This document shows positions 32,693 to 45,717 of a stretch of DNA of 64,000 nt, piece after piece (the first letter of the stretch is position 1; every line of letters begins with the position of its first letter). The translations under genes were made by a program, and so were the position numbers. The DNA is from Trichostrongylus colubriformis (lineage: Eukaryota > Nematoda > Chromadorea > Rhabditida > Trichostrongylidae): contig OZ022256.1 of NCBI GenBank assembly GCA_963978905.1, positions 21,949,743 through 22,013,742 on the forward strand. Direction: 5' to 3'. The notes under the pieces are model-generated. The model was given only the letters and a program-made list of their open reading frames with translations, had not been told where the DNA came from and searched no databases.

Positions 32693-33124
32693 GTGTTCCG
32701 GATTAAATTTTCTTGCGATACGGATTCAGGCGGATTCCAAGTTATGATTTCAACAAAGATTCTTCCATCTCTATTCAAAGATCTTCGTTGCCTGGGAATT
32801 GACAATGATGGAATTCCATGTACAGGCCTTGCGAGGAGGCTTCCTTATCGCGCGGCAATTCACAGCGAAATCAGTGAAGAACTAATCGCGCGCAGTGAAA
32901 AACTTCGAGTGTCCTGCCGTACATTTGCATTTTCCTCGTACAGAACTTCTGAGTGGACTGGTTATGGGGTTGCCGTATGGATCCAGTTGTCTATGAAACT
33001 GATGATACCTCTGCCTTTGACGTTTTTCGTGCGATGTATCGAACGTGATTTCATTAAGTCACACTTATTAGAGTGTGTTTAGATGAAGGTCTGGAATGAA
33101 TTTTCTGATTACAGAAAAGGTTAT

Positions 33125-33475
33125 CACCTGCAGTGAAGAGCAGTTGCTTGAACAACCCATTGAGTTGTGCTTTTGCAGCTTCACTGTCAAGCAGGAGTGG
33201 TGAAAGGTTGGTATGAAGCGGTACAGATTCTACGATAGGGAACAAGGAGAGTCTTTGTGCTCGAAAAAAGAAAGATTAGAAATAGGTGTGCACTTCTTGC
33301 AGAAGGGAAATCACCTAGGGTGTTACAGTTAATATTACCAGTAAAAAACTGCCGAGTTCAACAAGATATGTAATTTTGAAGAAGCATAAGAAATCTTCTC
33401 CGCAAATCTAGTACATTACAAGTGGAAAACAGTGAAGCTGCAAAAGCACAACTCATTTGGTTATTCAAGCGACAG
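33125..33475. repeat. Inverted repeat with about 55-bp arms
   Basis: CAGTGAAGCTGCAAAAGCAC with following ACTCA..GGTT.TTCAAGC at 33425-33475 is inverted at 33125-33190. Spacer of about 240 bases without ORF. Immediately left of hAT fragment C. Confidence 0.6.
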
Positions 33476-33589
33476 CTCTCCATTCACATACACGGAAAAA
33501 CAGCAAAAAAGAGAGACGAACAAGCATTAATGCAATATGACTGCAATGTGATCAAATACGATTGCTACTTTGTTTACCTGAACGTGCCC

Positions 33590-35369
33590 CAATGTGTTCA
33601 TTGTTCACCTAAAAATTCAACATTCAAAGAGTATTCACTGATCACTCGCACGTGCAACACCCTCTCAATCTTATCTGCCACTTGCAGCAGGAGACCAGTG
33701 CACAGCGTATCCTCGAAGCGGAAGCCACAGATGTATGTGCCACTTATAGCCACACGAGATCATCTTGAAAAGCCCACCCCTCCAATTGCATCTATTGCCT
33801 TTCCAATCACATCTACTGCTACAAGGTAGTAGGCATGGCGCATACTCTGAGCCAGGATGGCGAATGCTGTGGTGATGATCGCGCATTGCTATGAGGAAAT
33901 TTGTTGAGAAAGCATGGGGTTGCTTTCAAAGAGTATTGGACGCTCTCTGTGCGACGCTGTCGTGCTCTTGATTGCAAAAAATTTTCCTCAACATCTCCTC
34001 GACTCAAATATCTCAAGATCCGAGCAGCGTACAAAAGATTTCAGAAGCGCATTAGGAAGAACGGAGTCTTCAGTTTTAGAAAAACTCATGTGGCTGCAAC
34101 ACATTCAGCACGAGAGAAGTTATAACTGTCAGATCAAAAAACCTGCATGCGATTTCCATTTTCTTGACAAATCCTCGACTCGCGCATCTCTCGCAGTTTT
34201 GAACAAAAAAAATTTGGGCAAAAAAATATTCATTAGGAACAGCGAACCTAGTTTTCCCCAAAAACCTGATTTGTTCCCAAATGATGAGCAATGAGGAAAG
34301 TGATCGTTAAAACAAGGTCAACTTTTGCGATTTTCAGGCGTTTTTGTCGGTTAGCGCGCTTCAGTTAGCGCGCTCCAGTTGGCGCGCAGCGACGCAGCCG
34401 CAAGCTTTCGCTACTTGCTTTTCTTACAGCAATTTCAAGGTTTCTTCATTTCGTAGTTGATGTTTTAGTTGCTTTTTCAAGATTTGTCGATTGGCTCACA
34501 CACTCGCTTTTCAGTTTACCCATATATGTTTATTTGTTTTTTTTCAGGTCCGTTGAAGAAGTGGCCGATTAAGTTGAGAGAAGTTGTTCAGAAAAAGAGG
34601 TTTATTGTTTTTATTTCGTTCTTTATGTTTAATATTGCTCACTTATTCCTATGTTGTTCTTTTTCCTTACATTTTCGCGTTTCACTTTACCCATATGTGT
34701 TTAGTTGTGCTTTTTTTCCAAGTCCATTAAAGAAGTGATCGATCAGATCGAGAGAATAATATTTAGGGATAGTTTAGTAATGCCTAGTTATTCTTATAGT
34801 GCCGTTTTTTCTCAAATTTTCGCATTTCATTTTACCTCCATAGGTTTAGTCTTGCATTTTTTCATCATTGGAGAAGTACCCGAGTAAATCGGAAGAAGCT
34901 GTATAAAAAAAAGAGGTTTTTTGTTTTTGTATTTGGTGATCCATATTGCCAATTTATTCTTGCGTTGCTGTTTTTGCTCAGATTTTCGCGTTTTACTCTA
35001 TCTGTATTTCACTTCACCGTTTACTCCACCTGTCAAGCGAGATTCAATGTGTAAATTGTAATTTTTTGATTGTACTTCTTCGATCACCTTTTCCCGTGCC
35101 TGAAGGATAATGTGTAGGATTAATTTTTTTGAATTGTACTTCTTCGTTTACCTTTTTCTGTGCCTGAAGGTAAAATAAGTGTTTGTGATATTTGTGCTGT
35201 AACATAATTTTACAGAAGATAACCAATATAACTACACAGATTTTGAAATACAGCAAACATACAATCTTGCGGTGCTGTAGACGTCAGAAAGGGGGAGCCG
35301 TATTTGAGAGCCCGAAGAGGGGGGGTCGTATTGACGTAGCCTTTTTCCTCGAAACTTGGAAGTGCCCTG
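33590..35369. mobile_element. hAT transposon copy C, right half
   Basis: Homologous to 7030-9005 of hAT A in the same orientation: the 7030-7290 region (TATTCACTGATCACTCGCAC), the conserved ORF region (minus, 34034-33671, degraded), micro-exon-like blocks and the right terminus AAGTGCCCTG ending at 35369. At the end the G-run motif GAAGAGGGGGGGTCGTATTG is preserved. The left terminus was not found; a duplicated ATATCGGG flank could not be confirmed on the left. Confidence 0.75.
34550..34890 (+). other. Micro-exon-like blocks in hAT C
   Basis: After TTTTTTTTCAG, a 52-nt block at about 34549-34600 begins GTCCGTTGAAGAAGTGGCCG and is followed by GTTTATTG, the same layout and length as block 4 of A. 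It reads PLKKWPIKLREVVQKKR. A weaker block follows at about 34723 (TCCATTAAAGAAGTGATCGA) and another at about 34863 (GGAGAAGTACCCGAGTAAAT). Confidence 0.5.
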
Positions 35370-37529
35370 ATATCGGGGCATCTGCATGACTCGAACTTTA
35401 TTAATACAAGGTTAATATATTTTATCATAGGGATTTCTACATGCGGTGACTTACAAATATGAATACAAACTTGGCTATCCTCAAAGCCAGTGAACCGTGA
35501 AAAGTAAGAGGGAAATCTGTAAACTGTCCGCGTTATAGAGGAACCACTCAATAAATAAACATCTTCGTAGTTGAATATCAAAGAACATCCATATATTTGC
35601 CCCGATGCATCCCTTCAGGCAATATGCGCTGTATCATAGACGGGGAACCGCACTGCTGTTTTCTCGTCAACATGCTTGTCCATCACATTGCGAGATTACG
35701 AGGTGATCAGAAGTGGGTCGTCCGGTATAGTGAATAATAGCCAAATCAGTGAAAATGGTGCAATGGATGGACTTCACGAAATGAGGAAAAGGATTGGATA
35801 CATCTCGATTACGGCCGCGGGTTTCATGAAATACTTAAGCAGAGCGCGTCGAGATTTTATGTCGATTCTCCATCGCGAAAGAACAACACGCATCACTTCA
35901 CAAAGCATTCGTGGACACGCCTCCTTGCAAGTACGTACGAAATCTCCACTATGAATGGATCGCAAGCGGAGGATAGAAAAAAGTGACAGCAAGTCCTAAT
36001 TCCTCTCGTTTCTGCTGGCTGTTATGTGGGCACTGTAACGCTGTTCAGATAGCGCTTTAACATGTAGGCACCGTACGCTTCCATGCAATCGAGGTGAATG
36101 AAGGAATATTCACAAACTGTTGGTGCATGTGCATTGATTTCATGGAAGAACAAAGTATAGTCAAGCCTGAAAGAGACGCTGTGAAATTTGAAGTGAAAAT
36201 TATTTAAAATTTGAGCCTATCATTCGAACGAAAGGGTCTTTCAAGGAAAAGTGAAGAGAGGAAGTTAAGTGCTATCACATCATCAAAAGTTACTGATCGT
36301 TCCGCTAAAGTACTCACTTCGCTATGCGGCTCAGCAAGGATGTCTGATTGGAAGCTGTGTCGTGGATCTCGACAAATATCTGTAAGCAATGTAAACAACC
36401 GCAGCAGTAACTGAGCTATCGTTAGAAAATTGTGAGAGCTAGACAGAGCAAGTAGCATACCCTGTGGAGGTTAGTGAGCGGCTCGAAAAAGGGCAGCCAA
36501 TGGGCAGAGGCCCAATACTCGCCTGCTAAGTGTTGAAGCAGAAGGGAGATATTTTTCACGCAGAGCAGACCCTTTGGAACAATTCCGTGCTCTGACAAAA
36601 TAGAAGACAGAACAAAAAGAAGTAGTAACAAAGACAGAGGACCTCTGTAAGACTACACAGTACCCGGAATTGCTAGACGATTCCAATTCGTTCATAAGAA
36701 TTATAAAAGCATGTTGGCAGAAGCCTAAATCCGAGCTCAAATAAGTGCTGCGAAAACTAAGAATGTTGAGAAGGCGAAATAGCCTGCAATCACCAAAGTA
36801 CAGTGGTAGGGGGAGGTCACTTCCGACCAGTCAACAACTGCCGGCACCGCGAATATAGCGCGAGTATATTTCGTGAGCCTGCCCAAATTTCAAAGGAACC
36901 AAAAATAGTTCTCAAAATTCTAGGTTATCTTCGAAACTCTTGTGCTGCAGCGATATCAGTGGAATCGAAAAAATAAACCTTCTCAAAGACAGTCCGAGAG
37001 GCTTTGCAGAAAAAGTAATTGAGGAGATAAAGCCACTTTCAAAAACCCATGGCTGGATGGTAGGAACCATCACGAAAAGTTATGGCAATAGGCGTACAAA
37101 TAAAAAAGAGATCGTGCGGAAATGGTTCAATTTTAAAGACAGCGGAAGGGGTAAATCCGGAATATGAAAGTAGGGGTGTTCAGCAATGTAATAGTACACA
37201 AAGAACGACATGAAACTGCGAAAAAACCGAGGAATAGGAACCCGAAAATCCCCTTCTCTCCCTCATTTCCTTCGTCACTAGGCGGAGGGAAGACAGGCCA
37301 GAGATTGAACCAGCCGGCCGCGATCGCTGTCACGCTCCTCGGCGGCTCGCCGAGACGCAGGACCGCAGAACGACATGCCGTGCTGCAGGGTCGTCATAAG
37401 ACCCCAAGCCGTGTTTTCTCAATGCGATTTTCGCCATGTATGACCTCTTTCGAAGTAGAGGGTTTGTCTTCAAACAACGTGTACTTTCAGATCTCAGTTT
37501 TCCCTTACCCTACTGGTGCCTTAGGAGGC
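35370..37529. other. Stretch without a supported gene
   Basis: Short ORFs only. 36940-37167 (plus) is the most protein-like: FAEKVIEEIKPLSKTHGW, then KKEIVRKWFNF, but I recognise no family and it has no clear start or splice context. Confidence 0.4.
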
Positions 37530-38053
37530 AGCATTAGGGGAAATTCGGACGAAGAGTAAAAGAAGTAGTGAATGGGAAAGTCGAGATGCCTAGTAACACG
37601 ATACTGAAGAAAAAGCGAATGGAAATGGCCAAAAACCGAGAAACATAACCTCCTCCAACGGCTGGTTCTAGGCGCGGACGACTTTCCATCAAGAGACGGG
37701 TAGTGCGAAAGAGATTCCCATCGGCATGTCGCCAATAAACACAAGGGAGTGTTTAGAAATACGACAGCACCTATTTTCTGGAGTGACTTCATGCTAAAAC
37801 TGAGAAAGCGTCGCGGAATACCTTCACTCTCTCCGCATATCCTTGGTCGTTCTCATCATAGCCGACCACGAATCACGTCGCTTGGGGGCGGGGTCGATTA
37901 TCGAAAGGCGGCAACTCTTATCCGGTGCGCCGTTTCTAACTCGGGGGCGCGCTTTTTCGTCGGGATTTCGCCATAGATAGCCTTCTTACCCTTAATTTTC
38001 CATGTAAATGACTTCTTTCAGGGATTTCTCAGCAACCACATTACCCCTGATGC
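37530..38053 (+). repeat. Dispersed repeat H, copy 1 (524 bp)
   Basis: Starts AGCATTAGGGGAAA and ends ACCCCTGATGCT, an inverted match, so it looks like a non-autonomous DNA transposon. Colinear with 50851-51387 at roughly 75 percent. Shared stretches include AGTAAAAGAAGTAGTGAATG and TCTAGGCGCGGACGAC. No target duplication is evident; the right flank GTCTTT is shared by both copies, so the true end may lie further out. Confidence 0.65.
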
Positions 38054-38086
38054 TGTCTTTAAGACAGCATCTAGTGGAGCGGATAA

Positions 38087-39290
38087 TTGTCAAGAGTGTT
38101 TCAATGCGGTCAAAGCCCTGGTCAACCAAATAATGTCGGCAGGATTCAACATCAGGAGCACTTGTGGTCCGAAACCATGCTAAATAAATTTCCACACGAA
38201 CTTGTCAAGGATATTCTCGCGAATTATCAGGAAACGGATGCTTTGGGAAACAGTGATCTTCTGGAGGCTTCAGGCTAAGAAACTAGCGCGAAAGCCTATG
38301 ATTCTATTGCAACTGGGCAACAACCGATCAACCCTAGATGAAAAAGCTCAACATGGAGCGCTCGTTTCAGCAAGCCCATTGTTCATACTGTGAACGGTTG
38401 AATCATTCCTCTGTGCACTTCGGAACGGTGACCGACCGCCAAGAGCGTCCAAACTCTTCAAAATAAAGTAGATCGTCCTGCAAATGTTTTTCGAACAATC
38501 ATGAACGAAATGCATCGTTCGTGGAGACACACATCATTCGTCGGTGTGTGCAAGTTCAAAAAGGTTGCATATTCATCTGCTGTAAACCCACTGCTCCCGC
38601 GGATCACTGGGGAAGAAATGAGAACTAATAATAATTCGGACAGTTTCCTTCCAACAGATCACATCCGAGACCAACTCCGATAGTGGATAGAGGGTACCCA
38701 AATGGTGGAAATGACGCAAGGCAAAATCGGTCAAATCCGAATCAACCACTAAGTTCCAACTGGAACGTTGCAAGTGGTTGCATAAATCCCATGCGTCATA
38801 TCCAGTCTGAACAGCTGGTGCTGATGGGAGCTGAAGGAACTGTCTGGAGTAATAGTACCGATGATTTCGAGAGGGTGTCATTTTTCTTTGATACTGGCAC
38901 ACAAAAACAGTGCTGAATTAAGAACTTGCCGAACGACAAAGTGCACCCAAAGTCGCTGCCGAAGCCTGCGTGATATCAGTCATCGAAGGGCATACAGAAA
39001 AATTCGAAAGCCCTTTGTCGTTCACAAAATATACGGCGCACACAGGCAAGAATCGAGAATAAATATTAGGACAAATGTCGCCCGTAGCAACAGGGGCATT
39101 TCCCTCAGTAAAAATCACTAAAATTAACCTAGAAATCCTTCAGAAAGAAGATATTTTTGTTGCAAACTCCAGAATCAGGGAGGAACGTCATGTTCCACAT
39201 GTTTTACTTGGTCTTGATCGCTATTACGACTCAGTAATATCGAATGCGAGCATCCCTACTCCTACAGGCTCACACATTGCCTCATAGACT
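38087..39290 (+). mobile_element. BEL/Pao retrotransposon copy 5, gag and protease fragment
   Basis: The only BEL/Pao piece on the plus strand. 38170-38280 resembles gag (MLNKFPHELVKDILANYQET), 38540-38620 has cysteine clusters where the zinc knuckle belongs, and 38863-38920 has an intact protease loop FFFDTGTQKQC. 39075-39287 has VLLGLDRYYDSVISNASIPT, the conserved exit strand of the DUF1758 domain. Frames differ between the pieces. No reverse transcriptase follows. Confidence 0.6.
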
Positions 39291-39770
39291 ATGAGTCATA
39301 GTTCTCAAGCCTTTACAAATGCATCGCACATAATGACATCAATATTCGAAATATCTGATGATTATAGAGGAACAAAGAGTGTTTGAATCAGAGAGACTTG
39401 GCATGGAACTTACGAAAATATGAAGGAAGATGGCACTTTTTAGTACGACTTAACTATACCGGCGAGCATAGCTGGCACACACCGCGTCACACGCCGCTCG
39501 TCGTGGTGCAAAACCTTTACATGAGGGTACAGAACCGGTGACCCGCATCATGTACACCACCGTGGGGCCACAAGGTCCCACGTAAGAACTCACTGGTGCG
39601 CACATCGACGCATGCTATGTGACATAAAAGCCAATGCGCGGCGCGGCGGCAGGCGATGGCCAACGCTGCTACCATTGGGCGGGTCTATATAGTCATGTCA
39701 GGATTTCGTACACTAACACGCGACGAATAGTCTGGTGAGTGCAAGTTGCTCTTTCGCGTAAGATTGCATA

Positions 39771-40279
39771 GGCCGCTTTCATACTTTGCGCACCGATGCG
39801 GTCATATGCGTTTCGACGCCGTCATTTGCGTTTCGACGCCGTCATCTGCGTTTCGACACCGTCATTTGCGTTTCGACGCCATTATCTGCGTTTCGACGCC
39901 GTCATCTGCAGCGACCATTTGCCCGCCGCATATGACGGCGTCCATAGATAATGCGCAGCGTTTGCAGAATTTACCCACTCACACTACAGTATGGTGATTG
40001 TGGCCGCTTCGAATCTTGGCGCTGTGCCAATACACGAAACGGCCATGATCACCATCTTGGCATAGCGCCAAGATTCGAAGCGGCCACAATCACCATACTG
40101 TAGTGTGATTGGGTCAAGAATTTTGCAAACGCTGCGCATTATCTATGGACGCCGTCATTTGCGGCGGGCAAATGGTCGCCGCAGATTACGGCGTCGAAAC
40201 GCAGATAATGGCGTCGAAACGCAAATGATGGCGTCGAAACGCAGATGAAGGCGTCGGTGCGCAAAGTATGAAAGCGACC
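39771..40279. mobile_element. Foldback element J with 20-bp tandem subrepeats
   Basis: GGCCGCTTTCATACTTTGCG at 39771 is inverted at the right end (40279). Arms are about 230 bp and nearly identical (CCGCTTCGAATCTTGGCGCT appears in both). Each arm carries four to six copies of a 20-bp unit, GTCAT(C/T)TGCGTTTCGACGCC. TA lies outside the left end and, one base further, outside the right end. No ORF of its own. A diverged relative lies at 43070-43440. Confidence 0.75.
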
Positions 40280-41599
40280 GTACATCGCCGCAGTGTAATT
40301 TTTACTCTACTTTTACTTTTTTTGTTATTACCTGTTTCTCTCAAAGACTTCACGACATTGGTCCAGGGCATTCAGTCTGGGATTGCAACCAGCCGCAGCA
40401 ACTCAAGCTAGAGGAGTCGCAAAGCGGAATCTCGATCTAACGATAAATGCTCCCAATGTGCTCCATTGGAGATAACCTTAATGACCCTTTGGTAGTGCAA
40501 GAAGGCGTATGCACAATGTTCACAAAAATTTTCTGTGATGGCTGCGAATCATGTTCCTTTGGTGTGACGAAACTGTTCGCACATTTGGATTCGCCTAAGA
40601 CTAAGAATGATGTACATCAGTGGAGGAAAACATACAAAAGAAAAAAGAGCAAACGCTTTAAAACGTTGGCGAGTGACAGCAAGGTTAAACAGCATTGGTA
40701 GCAGCGACGGCCATCACCCACCGTCGCACCGCGCAGTGGCTGTGGCTTCACTAGCTCTCGCCGCATGTACGCGAAGATGGGTTTCCCTCTCCAGGTAATT
40801 GAAGCAGCGCCCTTGAAGCCCAGCTGCGCCGCACATTGTCTTTTTGAGCCCCACGTATTTTTTCACAGTAACAAAGTCTTTCATCTTCTGAATTCTATTA
40901 TACCTCCCCAATATTATGATAACCCAACGGTGCTTTAGGATTTATTCGCTTTGTTTAGAAACCCTGGCGAATCCTCAAATTTTGCCTTCAAAATTTCGTA
41001 AGGGTTTTAGAAATTAATCTATGCAGTTTACCTGGCAGACCTTATACCGTTCGAGAAATGGTATCAAAAAGTGATGCTCTCCTCCTTCTATGTCCATTTT
41101 GAGGAACTCAACCGACTCATCATTGTTGTGCTCGACCAAGTCACCTCAATCAAAAAATTGACGTTTGAGGTTATAACAATACGAATTGGCTTGAGTACTT
41201 CACAGATGCAACGCGCTACCTTGCTTTATTGTTATGCCTGACGATCCCTCTGAAATAAGGGAGGAGAATTCCGCCGACGATGCGTACGCCGCGCGTGCTC
41301 GGTGACGTACAGCCAGCGCGCGCGAAAAGGTGGGCAATTTTAATGACACCACGAGTGATGTGAAAGTGGTCCGATCAAGTCAGGTCATCAGTATTGCATG
41401 CCTGCCAATTCACCATGGGGATGACGAAACTACATCCACATCGCGCCAACATTATCAATTCGATAGATCACAGCTGATTTTCAAATCCAACCTCAGGCGA
41501 CTCAACCCTTTAGAACATTCACTGCATATCCGTCAGTCTGCAGCATGCTTGACGATTAGGCCAATGTTAATTTTTACCTCTTGGTCCCCTCGATAGATG
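40280..41599. other. Stretch without a supported gene
   Basis: ORF 40447-40701 (plus) has CDGCESCSFGVTKLFAHLDS followed by a basic stretch, but no known family. Nothing else of note. Confidence 0.4.
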
Positions 41600-43011
41600 A
41601 TCATCCATACCTTCTCCTAAAGCCATAGCACTGCAATTTGTTTTGGAAAATTTTGCGGATAGCCTCACTGACCACTTCCGTCCTAGTAATTTTTGGGCCG
41701 ATTACGCGCTGCAGTGAACGGTAGCAATTGTTGACAGCAGTTGTTCGAGCAGTTGTGACGCTACTCAATGAACCCTTGCGCACCCACCATCAGCGCCCTC
41801 ATCCAAATCGGCTTTTCGCGAACGTTGATGCCTCTCATTGTTGAAAAACTAAAGAGGATCCGCTCACCAAGAGTATAACGGTTATTTATAGGATCCGTTG
41901 TAGATGCTATTTCCAGCTGCTCCAACCTTCCATTTATTCGCGTATACCGTGACAAAGTACTCGAACTGATGTTCTCCTGCAAGAAAATTTTTGAATAAGC
42001 TTTTTATGTGCGATTTTTTAGGAGGTACCTTCTCATAAGTGAATATTCTGCAAGTGTAGTTGTTGAATTCTTGTATGGCTTCATCAAAGGTGATTTCACT
42101 GGCGATACCAACAGAGTAGATGCTGCGTTTGATGCCATTAATGACATTAGAGCTAAGGGCGAAGCGATCAGTGTGCGTTTCGAGCAGTAAGCCTTTGAAG
42201 GCAATCCTGACGCCGAACCACTGAGGTCCGCTCTAGATAGTACCACCCAGCTCATCGCTGAGCTCTATGTAACACTTTCAGTGTGCACATGTTTCTTCCA
42301 CAGAAGTTTCTTTTCACGACATTTCAGTGATATTTTTGATGCAGCAACGTACCTGCAATTGCGTGGCATTCTAGATGGACTGCATACAATTTTTCCGCCA
42401 TCATCTAGAGAACCAATCCGTATGGCATAAGGACAAAATACCTAAAACTTGGTGGCACTCCTTAGATGCTTGCAATATATCCAATCCAAACCAATAACTG
42501 GCTATCGATATTTCATGTAGAGCCACATGGACCGGAAAATGCTTACATATACGCGATAACCATGAGCATTATTGAGCATGACACACAAAACATTACTGCA
42601 TCTTGCATATATTCACCACTGATCTTAGAATTGCTTGAGTCAGCAGATAATGAATAGAGAAGCATTATCCCATAGCTAGAAAAAGCCAAACCTCAGGCGC
42701 CAAGATGTTATACAATGCGCCTAAATTGATATTTCCTTGGCTCAAATACGTGATTCGCGATGGTGCAGACTTCTCATAATGCTCTCGAAACCATGCCTCA
42801 GGTGCATCTGGAATTTTATCGATCATAACGGAATATTTCCGGTTCCTACAGCTAGAATACCCCCTTGGGACGATTTTCGTAGCGCTCCATGAATGGGTCT
42901 CAATGTACTTCTGTTATCAAAGTAAATGAGCAGAAAAACCATGGTGCAGAACAGCAAAGCAATGACGGCAGCGACTTTTTGACGCATCTGTAAATAATCT
43001 TTGTCGTCCAT
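41600..43011 (-). pseudogene. Broken multi-exon membrane-protein gene, possibly receptor-like
   Basis: Several protein-like segments follow on the minus strand. 43011-42840 begins MDDKDYLQMRQKVAAVIALL with a membrane anchor. 42880-42670 (another frame) reads DKIPDAPEAWFREHYEKSA and NILAPEVWLFLA. After a stop, one base out, a second hydrophobic segment VMFCVSCSIMLMVIAYM ends at GTAAGC near 42545. 42215-42020 reads WFGVRIAFKGLLLETHTDR, then EAIQEFNNYTCRIFTYEK to a GTACCT donor, and 41965 onwards follows TTGCAG. EVWLFLA before a membrane segment is reminiscent of the M1 start of ionotropic glutamate receptors, but the ligand-binding motifs are not seen. The plus strand around 42008-42190 also has a coding-like frame. 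Confidence 0.3.
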
Positions 43012-43069
43012 ATAACAGCAATGGCGAAAGTCGGGTGTGCACCAGAACTGTTAAATTGGGTCACTGCGT

Positions 43070-43440
43070 AAGGTATCGTTCATACTTTGCACACCGACCC
43101 CGGCACCGGCGGCGACGGCGACTATTTGACGCCAGCACTGGTAGCAACGGCGTCAAAATCATGTGCCCGCCGTCGACCACGGCGGCACACTGGTGACGCG
43201 CTTCGTTTCCGAAATGCACTCAGTCACATTACAGTATGATGATCGTAGGCTCTCATCACGATCATTATGCACAGCTTGGCACTAAGACAGTCCATCTCAG
43301 CTATCGGTCATTATACCGTGGTGTGGTTGGGCCAAACATTTCGCAAACAGACCGGGTGAGCAGTGGCGGTCGCATCATTTTGACGCCGTCGCTCCAGGTG
43401 CCGGCGTCTGTATGGACGCGGCTTAACAGTGATAAACTGG
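43070..43440. repeat. Diverged relative of foldback J
   Basis: Starts GTTCATACTTTGCACACCGA like J and contains AGTCACATTACAGTATGATG and TTTCGCAAAC, the J central motifs, in order. The 20-bp subrepeats are not preserved. Confidence 0.5.
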
Positions 43441-44939
43441 ATAGTTCTGACGCACACCCGTGAAAGCCGCTATGAATCTGTGAGGAATGCGCATCATCTA
43501 CCCCCGTCACCACGCTGCCTTAGTGCTAGGATAGGCGAGGTCGCACCGGAAGGTAAAGGAAATTTGCTAAAGAAGAAAAAAATTGTTAGGGTTATAAAGT
43601 TCGGAGAGTGGTATAATCATAAGAGCAAAGATAGCCTCAGTAGCGCAGGGTTACTACACCCTCTTTCAGTGACAGCATGCGCTCCGCTTCATTTCGGGCT
43701 AGCGGGTGACGACAGTCAAGCTCTCGAGCTAGTCTCATGGCACTTCTCACAAGGGAACTTCTACAGGTCAGCCTCGTCATACAGTTAGTGCCGTAAGAGT
43801 GTTAAAAATTGCGCGAAAACGCGTTTTCGCTTTTTCATCGTTTTTTCGCTATAAATCGATTATTTATCGGTTTTTGATCAAACATAAAGACATTTCTGGA
43901 ATCAGCTCGTCGAGTTGCATAAGAGGATACTGAAATTTTTCGATTTCTTGAACTCGGTACTGGGCCATTTTTTCACATTTTCAAAAGTTTTAGCGAAAAT
44001 TTCTTCAAAACTTCATAAACTGGCAGCGAAATCTTCTGGAAGCTCTGATCTAAGCCCACTGCTGTATGGGAGTTTCGAAATTCCTGTCATCTCAGACAAG
44101 CCCTAGTACCTAGGTGTGGCCATAAAGAGCGCCTCCGTGTATACATTGTCGAAAAACCATCTCTCAACTCATTTTCAGGTGCAGATTCCCCAAGAGAAGT
44201 GCTATCGAATGATATATAAAAACCTTAGTGGTGATCAATTTGCTATTTCCCTCATTTCCAGCCATTCCCTTTTGTGTATCGACTTCTCAAGCTATAGTTC
44301 GCCGCGTGCGATCGATGTGCACGGCTATGGGAAAGCTGTGGCACCATCGTGACGGCCCTGCGCTATTCACGTGCACGGCTTTGGGAAAGTGCTCGGCACT
44401 CTCGATGGTGCCATCGATAGTGACCGCTCTCCCTCCCGGCCGAGCACTTTCCCACAGCCGTGCACGTGAATAGCGCGGTGCCGTCACGATGGCGCCACAG
44501 CTTTCCCATGGCCGTGCACATCGATCGCGGATTAGAGCTTGAGAAGCCGATTCACAAAAGGAAAAGGCTGGAAATGAGGAAAATAACAAATTCATCACCA
44601 CCAAGGTTTTTATATATCATTCAGCATAGCACTTCTTTTGGGGAATCGAACGGCATGCATTTCATTGGGGATTCTGAGCTTGAAAATGAGTTGAGAGATA
44701 ATTTTTCAACAGTGTATACACGGAGGCGGGATAGCCTGGCTAACTACCCGGAGTATACCCAGCCCCCACGACAGAGCCTGGCAAGCTACTCGTGGGTCTC
44801 CATCTTGCCGAAAACAGCAATAAGAATGAGCCTCATTCCCCTGAACCTGAGGGAGCCCCCAATACGGCAGCGTTGGGTAGGACCGCTCGGGAGAGGCTGC
44901 TAAAATCTCAGGGCTACAATAGGCTGCCTAAATCGAGAA

Positions 44940-45717
44940 GGACTAAGGCGATCTGTACTTACAATGCAAGAACTCTTGCATCGGAAGCGAGCATCGAAGA
45001 TCTGAGATGCAAGCCAGGAAGATCAAGTACGACGTCATCGGACTGACCGAGACGAGGAGGCACCGCCCGCTACACGCCGCGTACGAGACTGGTGAAGAAC
45101 TGTTCCTTGGAACATGCGACAGGAGAGGCGTTGGCGGTGTGGGCGTTCTCGCCAACACGCACTTGGCCATGAACATCGATTCGTACGAAAATCTGACAAC
45201 CCGAATCGGACGTTTGCAATTGAAAAGATGTGGTTCAATCCCGGCTTTGACCATCTTCGTCGCCTACGCACCAACATCAAGCTACGACGAGGATGAGCTC
45301 GAAGCATTTTATGAGGAATTGGAGAAGTTCATTAAGGAAGACCACACCTTCTTCAAGGTCATCGTCGGCGACTTCAACGCCAAGATCGGCCCCAGAAGAA
45401 TAGACAATGAGCTTCACATCGGGACTCACGGAACGGAATGGAATGAGCAGGGTGACAGGCTGTTTGAGTTTATTATGTCGATCAACTCCATCCATGGTAA
45501 CTCACAGTTCCAGAAGCCCTCTCATCCGCGATGGACTTGGGAGTCGCCCGGTGGTCAATTCCATAATGAGATCGATCACGTCATCTTCAATCGAAGGTTT
45601 TGCCTGACCGATGTCGCTGTTGTTCCGAAGTTCTATACGGGATCAGACCATCGACTCATCCGCGCAAAATTCCTCTTTTCGATACGTGGAGAGAGAGCCG
45701 CGAAATTCAAGGAGTGA
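44940..45717 (+). pseudogene. RTE endonuclease (APE-type) domain
   Basis: CDS with frame change near 45005: AICTYNARTLASEASIEDL comes first (the AP endonuclease N-terminal Asn motif), and then 45007-45717 gives 236 codons including DVIGLTETRR (catalytic Glu), FVAYAPTSSYDEDEL, VIVGDFNAKIG (Asp/Asn pair) and YTGSDHRLIRAKF (terminal Asp-His). All main catalytic residues are visible. The enzyme nicks target DNA for target-primed reverse transcription. Confidence 0.85.

Noticed and set aside
39790..39910. CRISPR-like array of 20-bp repeats
   Set aside because: The units are contiguous with no spacers, are mirrored in the other arm of a foldback, and the genome is eukaryotic.
44287..44604. Opposing ORFs of 80-147 codons in foldback K
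   Set aside because: They are products of the palindrome, with the same sequence read on both strands, and have no motif.
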